A stretch of DNA of 49,965 bases from a virus. The notes beneath the pieces were generated by a model that saw only the letters and a list, made by a program, of their open reading frames with translations, searched no databases and was not told where the DNA came from. A program made the translations under genes and the position numbers. This document shows positions 24,203 through 32,531 of this stretch, piece by piece; the first letter of the stretch is position 1, and each line of letters starts with the position of its first letter. Where the stretch lies: IMG/VR virus record IMGVR_UViG_3300009130_000043, positions 1-49,965 of that record; one strand, given 5' to 3'.

Positions 24203-25201
24203 ATGAACATTCAACAAGTTATATATTCAAGCATTAGAGGTCAATCCAGACAAAGTTCTGGAGGTTGGACTAGTTTTAATTGCCCGTGTTGTATAGACCA
24301 AGGTGAAGCAAGGTCAGATACAAGACAGCGTGGCGGATTAAAAAGTGACGGCGATAGTATTTCTTATCACTGTTTCAACTGTGGTTTTACTGCATCGCAT
24401 AGAAATGGTAGAACAGTGAACAAAAAGTTTGTCAAACTAATGCGTCTAATGAATGTCCCAGAGAGCGAGATTAAACGATTACAGATTGAGGCTATTAGAG
24501 AAAAAGAACTAGCCGAAGGCCCTTGGATATTCACATCCAAGACTTCGACAACTATCATTCCATCTTATAAAGATATGGAACTACCAGATAATGCTAGGTC
24601 AATAGATGAAATCTTAAATCAACCTAATCCTCCTGAGAATGCTATCTTGTCAGCAAAGTATTTGCTTGATAGGGGCATCTATGACTATGTTGATGCTTAT
24701 TGGAGTGATGCATTGGGCTTTAAGAACAGAGTGATATTTCCTTTTTGGCAGGGAGATAGAACAGTTGGTTATACAGGTAGAGATATAACTGGCAACTCAG
24801 AGTCTAAATACATGACAAAACAACCGAAAGATTTTCTGTACGGGGTAGACAAAATTAAAGAAGACAGAAAATTTTTAATTGTAGTCGAAGGAACTATTGA
24901 TGCGGCAGTATTAGATTGTGTAGCAATTCAAAGTAATGAGGCTTCTAATCGGCAAATTGATTATATTAATCAGTTTAAAGGGGAAGTGATTGTATGTCCA
25001 GATAGAGACCATGCTGGTAAGAAACTTATTAAACAAGCACAAGAAAATGGTTGGAGTGTTTCATTCCCTTTATGGGAAGATGATATAAAAGACGCCGCAG
25101 ACGCAGTACAGAAGTATGGAAAACTATATACTTTAAAGTCAATCATTGATGGACGTATAAGTAATAGTACAAAAATAAGTGTGAAAACACGTTTAATGTA
25201 A
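24203..25201 (+). CDS. 61: DNA primase, gp61-like
   Basis: Primase makes RNA primers for lagging-strand synthesis together with the gp41 helicase. The N-terminal zinc-binding domain has CPCC near residue 28 and CFNC near residue 57. The TOPRIM core is visible as LIVVEGTIDAA (conserved Glu), followed by VIVCPDRDHAGKK (DxD). The length of 332 residues is close to T4 gp61. No SD precedes the ATG, and the promoter abuts it, so the mRNA is probably leaderless. Confidence 0.93.
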   Translation: MNIQQVIYSSIRGQSRQSSGGWTSFNCPCCIDQGEARSDTRQRGGLKSDGDSISYHCFNCGFTASHRNGRTVNKKFVKLMRLMNVPESEIKRLQIEAIREKELAEGPWIFTSKTSTTIIPSYKDMELPDNARSIDEILNQPNPPENAILSAKYLLDRGIYDYVDAYWSDALGFKNRVIFPFWQGDRTVGYTGRDITGNSESKYMTKQPKDFLYGVDKIKEDRKFLIVVEGTIDAAVLDCVAIQSNEASNRQIDYINQFKGEVIVCPDRDHAGKKLIKQAQENGWSVSFPLWEDDIKDAADAVQKYGKLYTLKSIIDGRISNSTKISVKTRLM

Positions 25202-25215
25202 AAAGGTAAATAATT

Positions 25216-25860
25216 ATGAAAAAGCACAAACTTACAAATGTGATACCAGAACCAAAAGAGACACCCACACCTCCCCCGCCCCCACCGATGCCTCAACCAC
25301 CAACTCCACCAAAGCAACCAGGTGATTATTTGAGAGAGAGTGGCGTCCTGTTTATGGACAAAGAATTTAACCAAGACAACTGTATGCCATTAGTCAAAAT
25401 GATTATGGAATACAATTTAATGCCTAAAGATAAAGCACCAGAAATTATTCACTTATATATTAATTCACCTGGTGGTTATGTAGATAGTTGTATGCATCTA
25501 ATTGATGTTATTAAGCAATCACGTATTCCTGTGTACACATATGGTATGGGTTCTATTGCATCATGTGGTGTTATGCTTATGATGTCTGGCGCAAAAGGAC
25601 ATCGATATCTTACACAGAATACAGCGGTCATGTCACACGAATTTAGTGGTGGGACCCGTGGTCAATACCATGATATGGTCGATACACAGAAGCACATGGA
25701 ATGGACAAATCAGAAATTACTAGAACATTATATCAAATGTACTGGGAAAAAAGAAGCATATATTCGTAAACATCTGTTAGCACCAAAAACAGACCATTGG
25801 CTGACTCCAGAGGAAGCAGTTAAACATGGTATTGCGGATGAGTTAATCGAGTCTTATTAA
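25216..25860 (+). CDS. clpP: ClpP-like serine protease with polyproline N-terminus
   Basis: The ClpP/crotonase-fold protease carries a complete triad: Ser116 in GSIASCG, His141 in VMSHEF, and Asp193 in KTDHWLTPEEA. YINSPGGYVDSCMHL gives the oxyanion/substrate loop. Residues 11-36 are a Pro-rich stretch absent from cellular ClpP, perhaps a tether or docking peptide. No Clp ATPase gene is in the window, so it either uses the host unfoldase or acts alone, for example in head maturation or removal of host proteins. A GGTAAATA sequence lies just upstream. Confidence 0.9.
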   Translation: MKKHKLTNVIPEPKETPTPPPPPPMPQPPTPPKQPGDYLRESGVLFMDKEFNQDNCMPLVKMIMEYNLMPKDKAPEIIHLYINSPGGYVDSCMHLIDVIKQSRIPVYTYGMGSIASCGVMLMMSGAKGHRYLTQNTAVMSHEFSGGTRGQYHDMVDTQKHMEWTNQKLLEHYIKCTGKKEAYIRKHLLAPKTDHWLTPEEAVKHGIADELIESY

Positions 25861-25869
25861 AATTAATTA

Positions 25870-25898
25870 TTGACAAATCCATAAAAATCGTGTATTAT
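25870..25898 (+). promoter_or_regulatory. Sigma70-like promoter
   Basis: TTGACA at 25870-25875, a 17-nt spacer and TATTAT at 25893-25898. It drives the 55-aa gene and prs. Confidence 0.65.
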
Positions 25899-25909
25899 AT
25901 TCTTAACGT

Positions 25910-25937
25910 AACATATTAAAATGGAGACAATATGAAA
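25910..25937 (+). repeat. 28-bp direct repeat, copy A (leader plus start codon)
   Basis: Identical to 26090-26117, exactly 180 bases downstream. The repeat contains TATTAAAATGGAGACAATAT, that is, the SD, the start codon and the first codons of each following gene. Confidence 0.9.
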
Positions 25938-26099
25938 GTAAAGATTTGGACTCAGAATCTATCACAGCCTATCACAATTGACGCAAAGTCAACTTATCAA
26001 AAAGGTGATATGTTTTGTGTTGAATGGATGGATGGAGACCTTCGAATGGTTGACAAATATCCACTTGCAACAATCTTCCGTATTCGTGAAACATATTAA
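25932..26099 (+). CDS. Small hypothetical protein (55 aa) between direct repeats
   Basis: The protein is beta-rich (VKIWTQNLSQPITIDAK and FCVEWMDGDLRMV), consistent with a small barrel. It has a good SD (ATGGAGAC). Its start and its last codons lie in the two copies of a 28-bp direct repeat, which means recombination between the repeats would delete it and leave the prs leader intact. Function is unknown. Confidence 0.65.
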   Translation: MKVKIWTQNLSQPITIDAKSTYQKGDMFCVEWMDGDLRMVDKYPLATIFRIRETY

Positions 26100-26117
26100 A
26101 ATGGAGACAATATGAAA
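26090..26117 (+). repeat. 28-bp direct repeat, copy B (leader of prs)
   Basis: Second copy of the repeat at 25910. It includes the stop codon of the 55-aa gene and the SD and start codon of prs. Confidence 0.9.
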
Positions 26118-27059
26118 ATCATCGCAGGAAACAGCAATCTTCCATTGGCAGGAGAAATTGCGGCTCATTGTTTTGCAACATTAGTACCGGCAGAAATCAA
26201 AACCTTTGCAGACGGTGAGAGTAGTGTAGAGTTTAATGAGAATATTAGAGGTGAAGACGTTTTTATAGTACAAAGTACAAGCACGCCAGTTAATGATAAT
26301 TTAATGGAACTATTGATTATGATTGATGCGGCGAAGCGTAGTAGTGCAAAACGAATTACAGCAGTTATACCATATTTTGGATATGCGAGGCAAGATAGAA
26401 AAAGTGCAAGTCGTACTCCAATCACTGCAAAACTAGTTGCTAATCTGTTGACTACATCGGGCGCAGATAGAGTTCTAACAATGGACTTACATGCAGGACA
26501 GATACAGGGTTTCTTTGATATTCCAGTTGACGATTTAACAAGTCGTATTACATTTGCAAAAGATATTAAACGAACACTAAAGACTTCTTCACAGAATTGT
26601 GTGTTTGTTTCTCCCGATGCAGGTGGTACAGTACGTGCTAGAAAATTTGCTGATATGTTTCACGGTGACATTGCAATCGTTGACAAGCGTAGGCCTAAGG
26701 CGGGCGTTAGTGAAGTGATGAATATTATAGGTGATGTTAAAGGACAACATGCTATCTTAGTTGATGATATTGTAGACAGTGGCGGAACATTATGTAATGC
26801 CGCTCAGGCAATTATGGATGCTGGCGCAGTAAGTGTAAGAGCATATATTACACACGGAGTATTAACTGGCAAAGCATGTCAGAAAGTTGAAGACAGTGTA
26901 TTAGAAGAACTTGTAATTACAGACAGTATTCAATTTCGCTGTCCTAAGGATTTAAAAAAGACAAGACAAGTTAGTGTATCCAAACTTTTTGGTGAAGCAA
27001 TTCGTAGAGTTAGTAATGAAGAAAGTGTATCTTCATTGTTCTTTAATCAAAAGGTGTAA
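26112..27059 (+). CDS. prs: Ribose-phosphate pyrophosphokinase (PRPP synthetase)
   Basis: The enzyme makes PRPP from ribose 5-phosphate and ATP for nucleotide and NAD synthesis. All signatures are intact: FADGES near residue 36, [11 protein letters not shown] (ATP-binding flexible loop) near 95, [18 protein letters not shown] near 125, and the PRPP-binding [13 protein letters not shown] near 216. The length of 315 residues equals cellular Prs, so this is not a degenerate copy. It is coexpressed with a 55-aa gene and a possible nuclease. A PRTase and nadE elsewhere in the window could use its product. Confidence 0.95.
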   Translation: MKIIAGNSNLPLAGEIAAHCFATLVPAEIKTFADGESSVEFNENIRGEDVFIVQSTSTPVNDNLMELLIMIDAAKRSSAKRITAVIPYFGYARQDRKSASRTPITAKLVANLLTTSGADRVLTMDLHAGQIQGFFDIPVDDLTSRITFAKDIKRTLKTSSQNCVFVSPDAGGTVRARKFADMFHGDIAIVDKRRPKAGVSEVMNIIGDVKGQHAILVDDIVDSGGTLCNAAQAIMDAGAVSVRAYITHGVLTGKACQKVEDSVLEELVITDSIQFRCPKDLKKTRQVSVSKLFGEAIRRVSNEESVSSLFFNQKV

Positions 27060-27061
27060 GG

Positions 27062-27640
27062 ATGTCAGAGTTAGCAAAGTCACTATCTGAGGTAGTTGAT
27101 TGGAAACGTTTTTTTGAAATGCGACATTCAGTTGGTAATCAACTCAATGATAGAACACTGCGTTTCTTAAAGTCAATTATACAAGATAAAGCAATTGAAA
27201 AAATGAGTGATGGCAAGGTCAAGTATGTAGATTTAATTGGACAAGACCATCAGTTCGGAGAATACCGTATTGAAACGAAATGCGGTACAAATGTGTTAAC
27301 AACTGGAACAGGAGCAGAGAAGAAGAAATCCGTAACAGGTTCTGTTAAGTTGAATAACACTTTAGGTTCAAGTCACGGCAGAACATTGCCAGATACATTT
27401 GATTATTTGATGATAGTCGATAATGATGCAGTAGCAATAGTGAAACACGAAAATGTTGCACCCCATATAACAAGCGGAGGCGATGGCCTCAGTGTTAAGT
27501 TACCGTATTCAGTATTAGAATGGGTAGTCTCACCTGGTGAGTTTAGCCACGACAATTTTAAAGATATACCAAGCGTAGATGTACTCGTACAACTAGACGA
27601 AGTGGTAGACAGAATAATCACAATGGCTATTGACAAATAG
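27062..27640 (+). CDS. Possible PD-(D/E)XK nuclease
   Basis: A 192-residue protein with a candidate nuclease core: VDLIGQDHQFGEYRIETKCG near residues 57-76 has an Asp, then ETK on the next strand (D...ExK). A following segment DTFDYLMIVDNDAVAIV could be the next core strand. The N-terminus is helical (WKRFFEMRHSVGNQLNDR). I recall unannotated relatives in cyanophages. The gene lies 2 nt after prs and carries the gp41 promoter in its 3' end. Nuclease activity is an inference from one motif. Confidence 0.55.
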   Translation: MSELAKSLSEVVDWKRFFEMRHSVGNQLNDRTLRFLKSIIQDKAIEKMSDGKVKYVDLIGQDHQFGEYRIETKCGTNVLTTGTGAEKKKSVTGSVKLNNTLGSSHGRTLPDTFDYLMIVDNDAVAIVKHENVAPHITSGGDGLSVKLPYSVLEWVVSPGEFSHDNFKDIPSVDVLVQLDEVVDRIITMAIDK

Positions 27641-27658
27641 CATAAAAGGACTTAGAAT
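27630..27658 (+). promoter_or_regulatory. Sigma70-like promoter of the helicase gene
   Basis: TTGACA at 27630-27635, a 17-nt spacer and TAGAAT at 27653-27658, lying at the 3' end of the upstream gene. The ATG at 27666 is 8 nt after the -10 box, which predicts a leaderless mRNA. Confidence 0.6.
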
Positions 27659-27665
27659 ATAATAT

Positions 27666-29093
27666 ATGTCAGACGTTAAAAACTACACAGCAGATTTACA
27701 AAACTTATTCGTACAGTTTATGATAACTGACCCTGAATTGTTCACAAGAGTTCGAGGGATTGTAGACCCTAGGTATTTCGATAGAGGTACTAGACAAGTC
27801 GTACAATTTCTTACAGAACACAGTGAAGAATATTCAACTATGCCTTCAACTGATATGATTAAGGCAGAAACAGGTCAAGAGTTAGTAAAACTGGACAGCA
27901 AAGATATAGCCCAACATAGCGAATGGTTTATAGATGAGTTTGAAACATTCTGTAGGCATAAAGCAATTGAACGAGCAATCGTAGATAGTGCTGACCTATT
28001 AGAGACTGGCAACTATGGTGAAGTAGAACAACGGATTAAAGAAGCAGTACAAACTGGACTAGCACGTTCATTAGGTACAGACTACTTTGAGGATCCACGT
28101 GCAGTGCTAAACAAGTTAAAAGATAATAACGGCCAACTATCGACAGGTTGGAAAGCATTGGATGATAAATTATATGGGGGCATTAATCGTGGAGAGATAA
28201 CGATTTTTGCGGGCGGGTCTGGCGCTGGTAAATCTCTATTCATGCAGAATATGTCACTAAACTGGGCTTCGTTGGGCTTGAATTGTGTTTACTTCACTTT
28301 GGAACTTTCAGAAGAACTTTCAAGTATGCGTATGTATGCTATGCAAACGGATAGAAGCACAAAACGAATATTTAAAGAACTAGATGATGTCGAACTTCAA
28401 GTCAAAACTATCAGCAAAAAGTCTGGTATGTTAAGAGTTAAGTATCTCCCTTCTGGTTCTACAGTTAATGATTTGCGTTCTTATATAAAAGAATTACAAA
28501 TACAGACTGGTGTGAAAGTTGACTGCATGTGTGTAGATTATCTGGATTTGATGTCACCTGCAGGTCAGAAAGTTTCGGCGAGTGATTTGTTTATTAAAGA
28601 CAAATATGTAACTGAGGAGTTAAGAAACTTTGCAATGGAATCAGAAACCGTTCTAGTTACTGCTTCTCAGTTAAATCGTTCTGCTGTAGAAGAAATCGAG
28701 TTTGACCATTCACATATTGCTGGTGGTATCTCTAAAATTCAAACTGCTGATAATGTTATTGGTATCTTTACGAGTAATCAGATGCGTGAACGTGGGCATT
28801 ATCAACTACAACTTCTTAAAACACGTTCTTCTAGTGGTGTTGGTTCTAAAGTCAATCTAGTATTTGATAGAGATAGTTTGCGTATTAGTGATGCAGACAG
28901 TGACGAAGAATTCAGCGGTGTTGGTGAATCCACAGATAGTCAAACATCTAAAGTGATGGCAAATCTAAAGAAGTCAACAACAGTAACAGCAAAAGATGAA
29001 GAAAATTCAGCACCAGTAGAGAAAACAGATGCGGCCAAAGCCCTTAGAGCAATGGCCCGAAGCAAGAAATCAAGCCCTTTTGACGCAAATTGA
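27666..29093 (+). CDS. 41: Replicative DNA helicase, gp41 (DnaB-like)
   Basis: This hexameric helicase unwinds the fork and partners with the gp61 primase. The N-terminal helical domain is followed by the RecA-like motor: Walker A GGSGAGKS near residue 185, a Walker B strand CMCVDYLDLM near 293, and the SQLNR sensor motif near 335. The length of 475 residues is normal for gp41. The C-terminal tail is a charged linker ending AAKALRAMARSKKSS, similar to the last residues of gp32. No SD is present. Confidence 0.94.
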   Translation: MSDVKNYTADLQNLFVQFMITDPELFTRVRGIVDPRYFDRGTRQVVQFLTEHSEEYSTMPSTDMIKAETGQELVKLDSKDIAQHSEWFIDEFETFCRHKAIERAIVDSADLLETGNYGEVEQRIKEAVQTGLARSLGTDYFEDPRAVLNKLKDNNGQLSTGWKALDDKLYGGINRGEITIFAGGSGAGKSLFMQNMSLNWASLGLNCVYFTLELSEELSSMRMYAMQTDRSTKRIFKELDDVELQVKTISKKSGMLRVKYLPSGSTVNDLRSYIKELQIQTGVKVDCMCVDYLDLMSPAGQKVSASDLFIKDKYVTEELRNFAMESETVLVTASQLNRSAVEEIEFDHSHIAGGISKIQTADNVIGIFTSNQMRERGHYQLQLLKTRSSSGVGSKVNLVFDRDSLRISDADSDEEFSGVGESTDSQTSKVMANLKKSTTVTAKDEENSAPVEKTDAAKALRAMARSKKSSPFDAN

Positions 29094-29099
29094 TAAATA
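29092..29099 (+). promoter_or_regulatory. Late promoter-like GATAAATA
   Basis: It overlaps the helicase stop codon (TTGATAAATACTG) and precedes an ACGGAG SD, opening the late region. Confidence 0.6.
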
Positions 29100-29116
29100 C
29101 TGTAACGGAGATTAAA

Positions 29117-29362
29117 ATGAATAGACCACGTAAAAGCCTATTTGATGAATTAAACTCACTTGCATTATCAAGTGACAGAGAACGTTTTGTCGAACAAAAA
29201 GGTGAACATATTATTTCTGGTGCATTGAACCTAATCGAATTCATTCAAAGAGAATTTGATGAAGAAACTGCGGCGGACTTATCAAAGCGTCTTGTCAACA
29301 GTATTAAAAGTGGTGACATGCGTAAGTTCAAACGAGGTATTGTTAGTGCTAAGAAGAAGTAA
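29117..29362 (+). CDS. Small hypothetical protein, late region
   Basis: 81 residues, helical and basic at both ends (MNRPRKSLFDEL and KRGIVSAKKK). Relatives occur in cyanophages as far as I recall, without function. The ATG at 29117 has a good SD (CGGAG), better than any in-frame start further upstream. It is directly followed by the next ATG. Confidence 0.7.
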   Translation: MNRPRKSLFDELNSLALSSDRERFVEQKGEHIISGALNLIEFIQREFDEETAADLSKRLVNSIKSGDMRKFKRGIVSAKKK

Positions 29363-29581
29363 ATGGATTTTGAGCAACAGTTACATCAGTTAAAAGTACT
29401 CGCAGGTATATACAAACCCTACGATGTTTCTAAGCACCAAGAAAATATCTCCCATACTGGCACCGAAAAAGGTGAATATCAGCGTAAGCATAATATTCAA
29501 CCCGGTACAGATGAATGGTTTAGATTATGGTTCGCTAGACCTGGACTAACAGGCGAGCAACCACATGGGAAAAGAACATGA
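29363..29581 (+). CDS. Small hypothetical protein (72 aa)
   Basis: The sequence is mostly polar and probably flexible (NISHTGTEKGEYQRKHN), with a Trp-rich end (DEWFRLWFARPG). It overlaps the ligase-like gene by 4 nt (ATGA), so the two are coexpressed. Function is unknown. Confidence 0.6.
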   Translation: MDFEQQLHQLKVLAGIYKPYDVSKHQENISHTGTEKGEYQRKHNIQPGTDEWFRLWFARPGLTGEQPHGKRT

Positions 29582-30927
29582 AGATTAGTGAAATTATATT
29601 AAGTCAAGGATTAAATCGTAGATTTAGAGGTCCTCGTAAGCCTCGTTTAAAGCAAAAAGGATTTCATCAGCGCATGAAAGCCTTAAGTGATGCAAAGCAA
29701 TTAGAAGAAGATAAAAATACACACTTAGACCACGCAGAAGAATTAGTATTCAATCAAGGCACACAAGGTATTAAACGTGTTGTGACTACATTCTCGCATT
29801 TACTTGACGCAGTAGATGGCGCTCAATCAGGTGATTCTATCACTACGAAATGGGATGGTTCACCGGCAGTGTTTGCGGGTATCGACCCAGAAGATGGCCA
29901 GTTTTTTGTAGGAACTAAGGGCGTGTTTGCTAAAACTCCTAAATTAAATAAAACAAAAGACGATATTAAACGTAATCATCCAGATACTACTAAGAATGGT
30001 GAAGCAGTAAGCAAAGAAGGTTTACGTAATAAACTATATCGTTCTTTAGATGGGCTAAAAGACTTGAATATTCAAGGCGTATTGCAAGGTGATATGCTTT
30101 TTACAAAAGAAGATTTGAAAGAAGTTACGATTGACGGTGAAAAGATGTTAGCATTCAAGCCAAACACCATCACATATGTTGTCCCAGCAAACAGCAAGAC
30201 GGCAAAAGAAATGAGAGCCGCAGATATGGGTATCGTATTCCATACAAGTTATTCAGGCGATAGTATTGCTGATATGAAAGCATCTTTTGGTTTCGACTCA
30301 AGTTCACTTAGTCCCAGTAGTAAAGTTTGGTTTACAGATGCACGTATTAAAGATGTATCTGGCCAAGTACAGATGTCAGGCGATGAAGTAAAAGCAATAA
30401 AAACAGCAATAAAAGAATTGGCAGGCATGGCAGTTGATGAAAAAGCATTCAAAATTATTGATGCACAACTTCCATTGAACCTCAAAACAGAGTTAAAAGC
30501 ACACGCAAACAAACCAATAAGAAGCGGACAAGCATTTGAGCAAGATGCTAGTAAGTTTGCAAAAGATTTCTATACTAAAGTGCATGACACATATGAAAAA
30601 GCAATTGAAAAACTGAAAACTGGACGTGAAGGGCCTGCAGGACAAAGAAAAGCCGCACAACAGCAGGAAATGTTGCAATTCATAGAACAAAATGCACAAA
30701 GTATTGCGACAATGTATACTGCGTATCTAAAAGTAGAAGCAATCAAAATGATGTTTCAACGTAAGATGCGTGATATAAAGTCTATTGACAGTTTTATTGA
30801 GCAACCAGACGGTTCATTCAAAGTAACAGACCCAGAAGGTTTTGTTATTGTTGACCATATTGGTAGAGCAATGAAGATTGTAGATAGATTAGAGTTCTCA
30901 GCGGCGAACTTCGCTCCTAGAGATTAA
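29578..30927 (+). CDS. DUF6267-like protein with ligase/nucleotidyltransferase motifs
   Basis: I assign this 449-residue protein to the family I know as DUF6267. It has features of the covalent nucleotidyltransferase fold: KWDGSPAVFAG at residues 91-101 (KxDG, candidate adenylated Lys91), VGTKG at 111-115, QGDML at 170-174, and FKPN at 193-196. These could be ligase motifs I, III, IIIa and IV, though spacing differs from known ligases. The C-terminal half is helical. The N-terminus MKISEIIL matches other late proteins in the window and may be a head-targeting peptide. Ligase activity is inferred. Confidence 0.6.
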   Translation: MKISEIILSQGLNRRFRGPRKPRLKQKGFHQRMKALSDAKQLEEDKNTHLDHAEELVFNQGTQGIKRVVTTFSHLLDAVDGAQSGDSITTKWDGSPAVFAGIDPEDGQFFVGTKGVFAKTPKLNKTKDDIKRNHPDTTKNGEAVSKEGLRNKLYRSLDGLKDLNIQGVLQGDMLFTKEDLKEVTIDGEKMLAFKPNTITYVVPANSKTAKEMRAADMGIVFHTSYSGDSIADMKASFGFDSSSLSPSSKVWFTDARIKDVSGQVQMSGDEVKAIKTAIKELAGMAVDEKAFKIIDAQLPLNLKTELKAHANKPIRSGQAFEQDASKFAKDFYTKVHDTYEKAIEKLKTGREGPAGQRKAAQQQEMLQFIEQNAQSIATMYTAYLKVEAIKMMFQRKMRDIKSIDSFIEQPDGSFKVTDPEGFVIVDHIGRAMKIVDRLEFSAANFAPRD

Positions 30928-30952
30928 TTTTAACTTAACTAACTAAAATATT

Positions 30953-31090
30953 ATGGGAAAAAGAGCAGTACCACATGTAAAGACACCAAAGAGGGGTCAA
31001 AAGGCAACTAAGAAAAATTTATCGCATTCGACATTCGTAGCGAAGCGTCATCCAAACAGTAAACGAGTAACAAGCGGAGCGATAACATAG
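30953..31090 (+). CDS. Tiny basic protein (45 aa)
   Basis: The ORF lies between the ligase-like gene and the next late box. It is highly basic (KTPKRGQKATKKN and AKRHPNSKRV), without acidic residues, and probably binds nucleic acid or is packaged with DNA. There is no strong SD before the ATG, so the call is moderate. Confidence 0.5.
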   Translation: MGKRAVPHVKTPKRGQKATKKNLSHSTFVAKRHPNSKRVTSGAIT

Positions 31091-31098
31091 TAAAGAAA

Positions 31099-31106
31099 GA
31101 TAAATA
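31099..31106 (+). promoter_or_regulatory. Late promoter-like GATAAATA
   Basis: The box ends 5 nt before the ATG at 31112, so the transcript for that gene would be leaderless or start inside it. Confidence 0.5.
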
Positions 31107-31111
31107 CTATT

Positions 31112-31324
31112 ATGTTAACAAATAAGTGTAAAGAACATTGCAAATCAGTAGGTCAAACAAGATGGCAACATTTTAAATTTGCAACAGGTGTAGCATTGCA
31201 AATGCAAGTAGTTACAATCGTATTATTAATTCATGCGTTGATTCCTAGGTTCTTTATAACTACAGCAAGTGACAAAATTATTGAACTTGCTGAACAATTG
31301 GAAGAACGAAAAAATGGCAAATAA
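31112..31324 (+). CDS. Small membrane protein (DUF6356-like)
   Basis: The 70-residue protein has a basic N-terminus (HCKSVGQTRWQHFKFA), one hydrophobic span (TGVALQMQVVTIVLLIHAL) and a C-terminal RFFITTASDKIIELAEQL, which matches a small phage family I know as DUF6356. Function is unknown. It overlaps the following gene by 11 nt. Confidence 0.65.
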   Translation: MLTNKCKEHCKSVGQTRWQHFKFATGVALQMQVVTIVLLIHALIPRFFITTASDKIIELAEQLEERKNGK

Positions 31325-31697
31325 TACAGAATTAAGAAAGTTTATCGATGCAGTTCAAAATGCAAGACAAGAACCTATCATAGAAGTAACGTTAGAAGAC
31401 ACACAAGACTTCCATGAAGAATATGGCTATTTGGCATATTGTGAAGAAGGACTTTTTGAAGCAGAATACCAAGGGCGTACTGTTAAACTAAACAAGCCTA
31501 TGGCAGGTGATGTTAAGAAGTTTAAAGTATACGTTAAGAATCCAAAAGGTAACGTAGTTAAAGTTAACTTTGGTCAGAAGGGCGTTAAAATTAAGAAATC
31601 TAATCCGGCACGTAGAAAGTCGTTTAGAGCAAGACATAATTGCGAAAATCCAGGACCGAAACACAAGGCACGTTATTGGAGTTGCAGAAAATGGTAA
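31314..31697 (+). CDS. Conserved T4-like phage protein with FRARHNC motif
   Basis: 127 residues. The C-terminal KRKSFRARHNCENPGPKHKARYWSCRKW-type segment (here beginning RRKSFRARHNC, near residue 100) has two Cys and many basic residues and is widespread in large phages. The preceding KVYVKNPKGNVVKVNFGQKG is a beta region. The ATG at 31314 is chosen over a GTG further upstream. A role in heads or with packaged DNA is suspected from position; it is not known. Confidence 0.7.
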   Translation: MANNTELRKFIDAVQNARQEPIIEVTLEDTQDFHEEYGYLAYCEEGLFEAEYQGRTVKLNKPMAGDVKKFKVYVKNPKGNVVKVNFGQKGVKIKKSNPARRKSFRARHNCENPGPKHKARYWSCRKW

Positions 31698-32443
31698 ACA
31701 AAATTCAATTTGTTAATACGTTATCTGAAAGTAGACTTTTCAGAACAAAACAAATTGCCTCAAAGGTAAATATTGATGATGCGGCAGATTTGGCATTCTG
31801 TCACTTTCTAGTATTGAATGTGATGAATAAAGATTATGACTTTGCACCACTGGCAGGCAATTATGCAGACAAGACAATGCAGTTCAGAAATTTTGATTAT
31901 TTCAGAACAAATGGCACTGACTTGTATATGGCATTGAACAGATTGATGGGTAAAGATGTAGATAATAGTGATGACAAAGATGAAATCGCTAGTAAACGTA
32001 TATCAATTCAAAAAGCAGATGTACTTAGATACTTACTGCATATAGGTGGTAATAAGTCGGACGCTGGATTTGAACAAAGATATTTGTTACGTTTTCAGAG
32101 AGACTTAAATGTACAGGATGGTATGCTAAAATCTATACGTAGATTGGTAGGTGATTGGGACAATCTCAATCAAAATCAAAAATCATTAGTAGTAACTAGG
32201 TTGGTACAATGGTTTAGAGCAAAAGCAAGACGTTCTGAACTTCTACCAGCATTAGAGAGATTACAAAAGCGTGGCAACTATTCAGTAAATGATAGTAAAG
32301 ATAAAAAGAAAAAGATGTGGGATAACCCAATCGTAAAGGCGGCAGGCGTTGTCGGTGCAATTGGTGGTGCAAGAGCATTAGGAAAGCGTCTTGGGACAAC
32401 ATCTTACAGAAATAAGCGAGAATTGGGCAACAAATATCGTTAA
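31691..32443 (+). CDS. Hypothetical virion-type protein (250 aa)
   Basis: A mainly helical protein with a basic C-terminus (YRNKRELGNKYR) and a Gly/Ala-rich stretch that could be a short membrane-active helix (VKAAGVVGAIGGARALG). The start at 31691 (ATG, 7-nt overlap with the upstream gene) is preferred to a TTG upstream. I recall unannotated relatives in cyanophages. An internal head protein is plausible. Confidence 0.65.
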   Translation: MVNKIQFVNTLSESRLFRTKQIASKVNIDDAADLAFCHFLVLNVMNKDYDFAPLAGNYADKTMQFRNFDYFRTNGTDLYMALNRLMGKDVDNSDDKDEIASKRISIQKADVLRYLLHIGGNKSDAGFEQRYLLRFQRDLNVQDGMLKSIRRLVGDWDNLNQNQKSLVVTRLVQWFRAKARRSELLPALERLQKRGNYSVNDSKDKKKKMWDNPIVKAAGVVGAIGGARALGKRLGTTSYRNKRELGNKYR

Positions 32444-32466
32444 AAACCCGATTTTTAGTTAAAAAA

Positions 32467-32499
32467 GATAAATAATACTGTAGGGGACATGAGTTCCCC
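32467..32499 (+). promoter_or_regulatory. Late promoter with hairpin at the mRNA 5' end
   Basis: GATAAATA at 32467-32474. Predicted initiation near 32480 is followed at once by a GGGGA/TCCCC hairpin (32483-32487 with 32495-32499). Such a 5'-terminal hairpin can protect an abundant mRNA. Confidence 0.55.
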
Positions 32500-32531
32500 A
32501 AGGTTAAAAAAACATTTTTAGGAGATATAAA

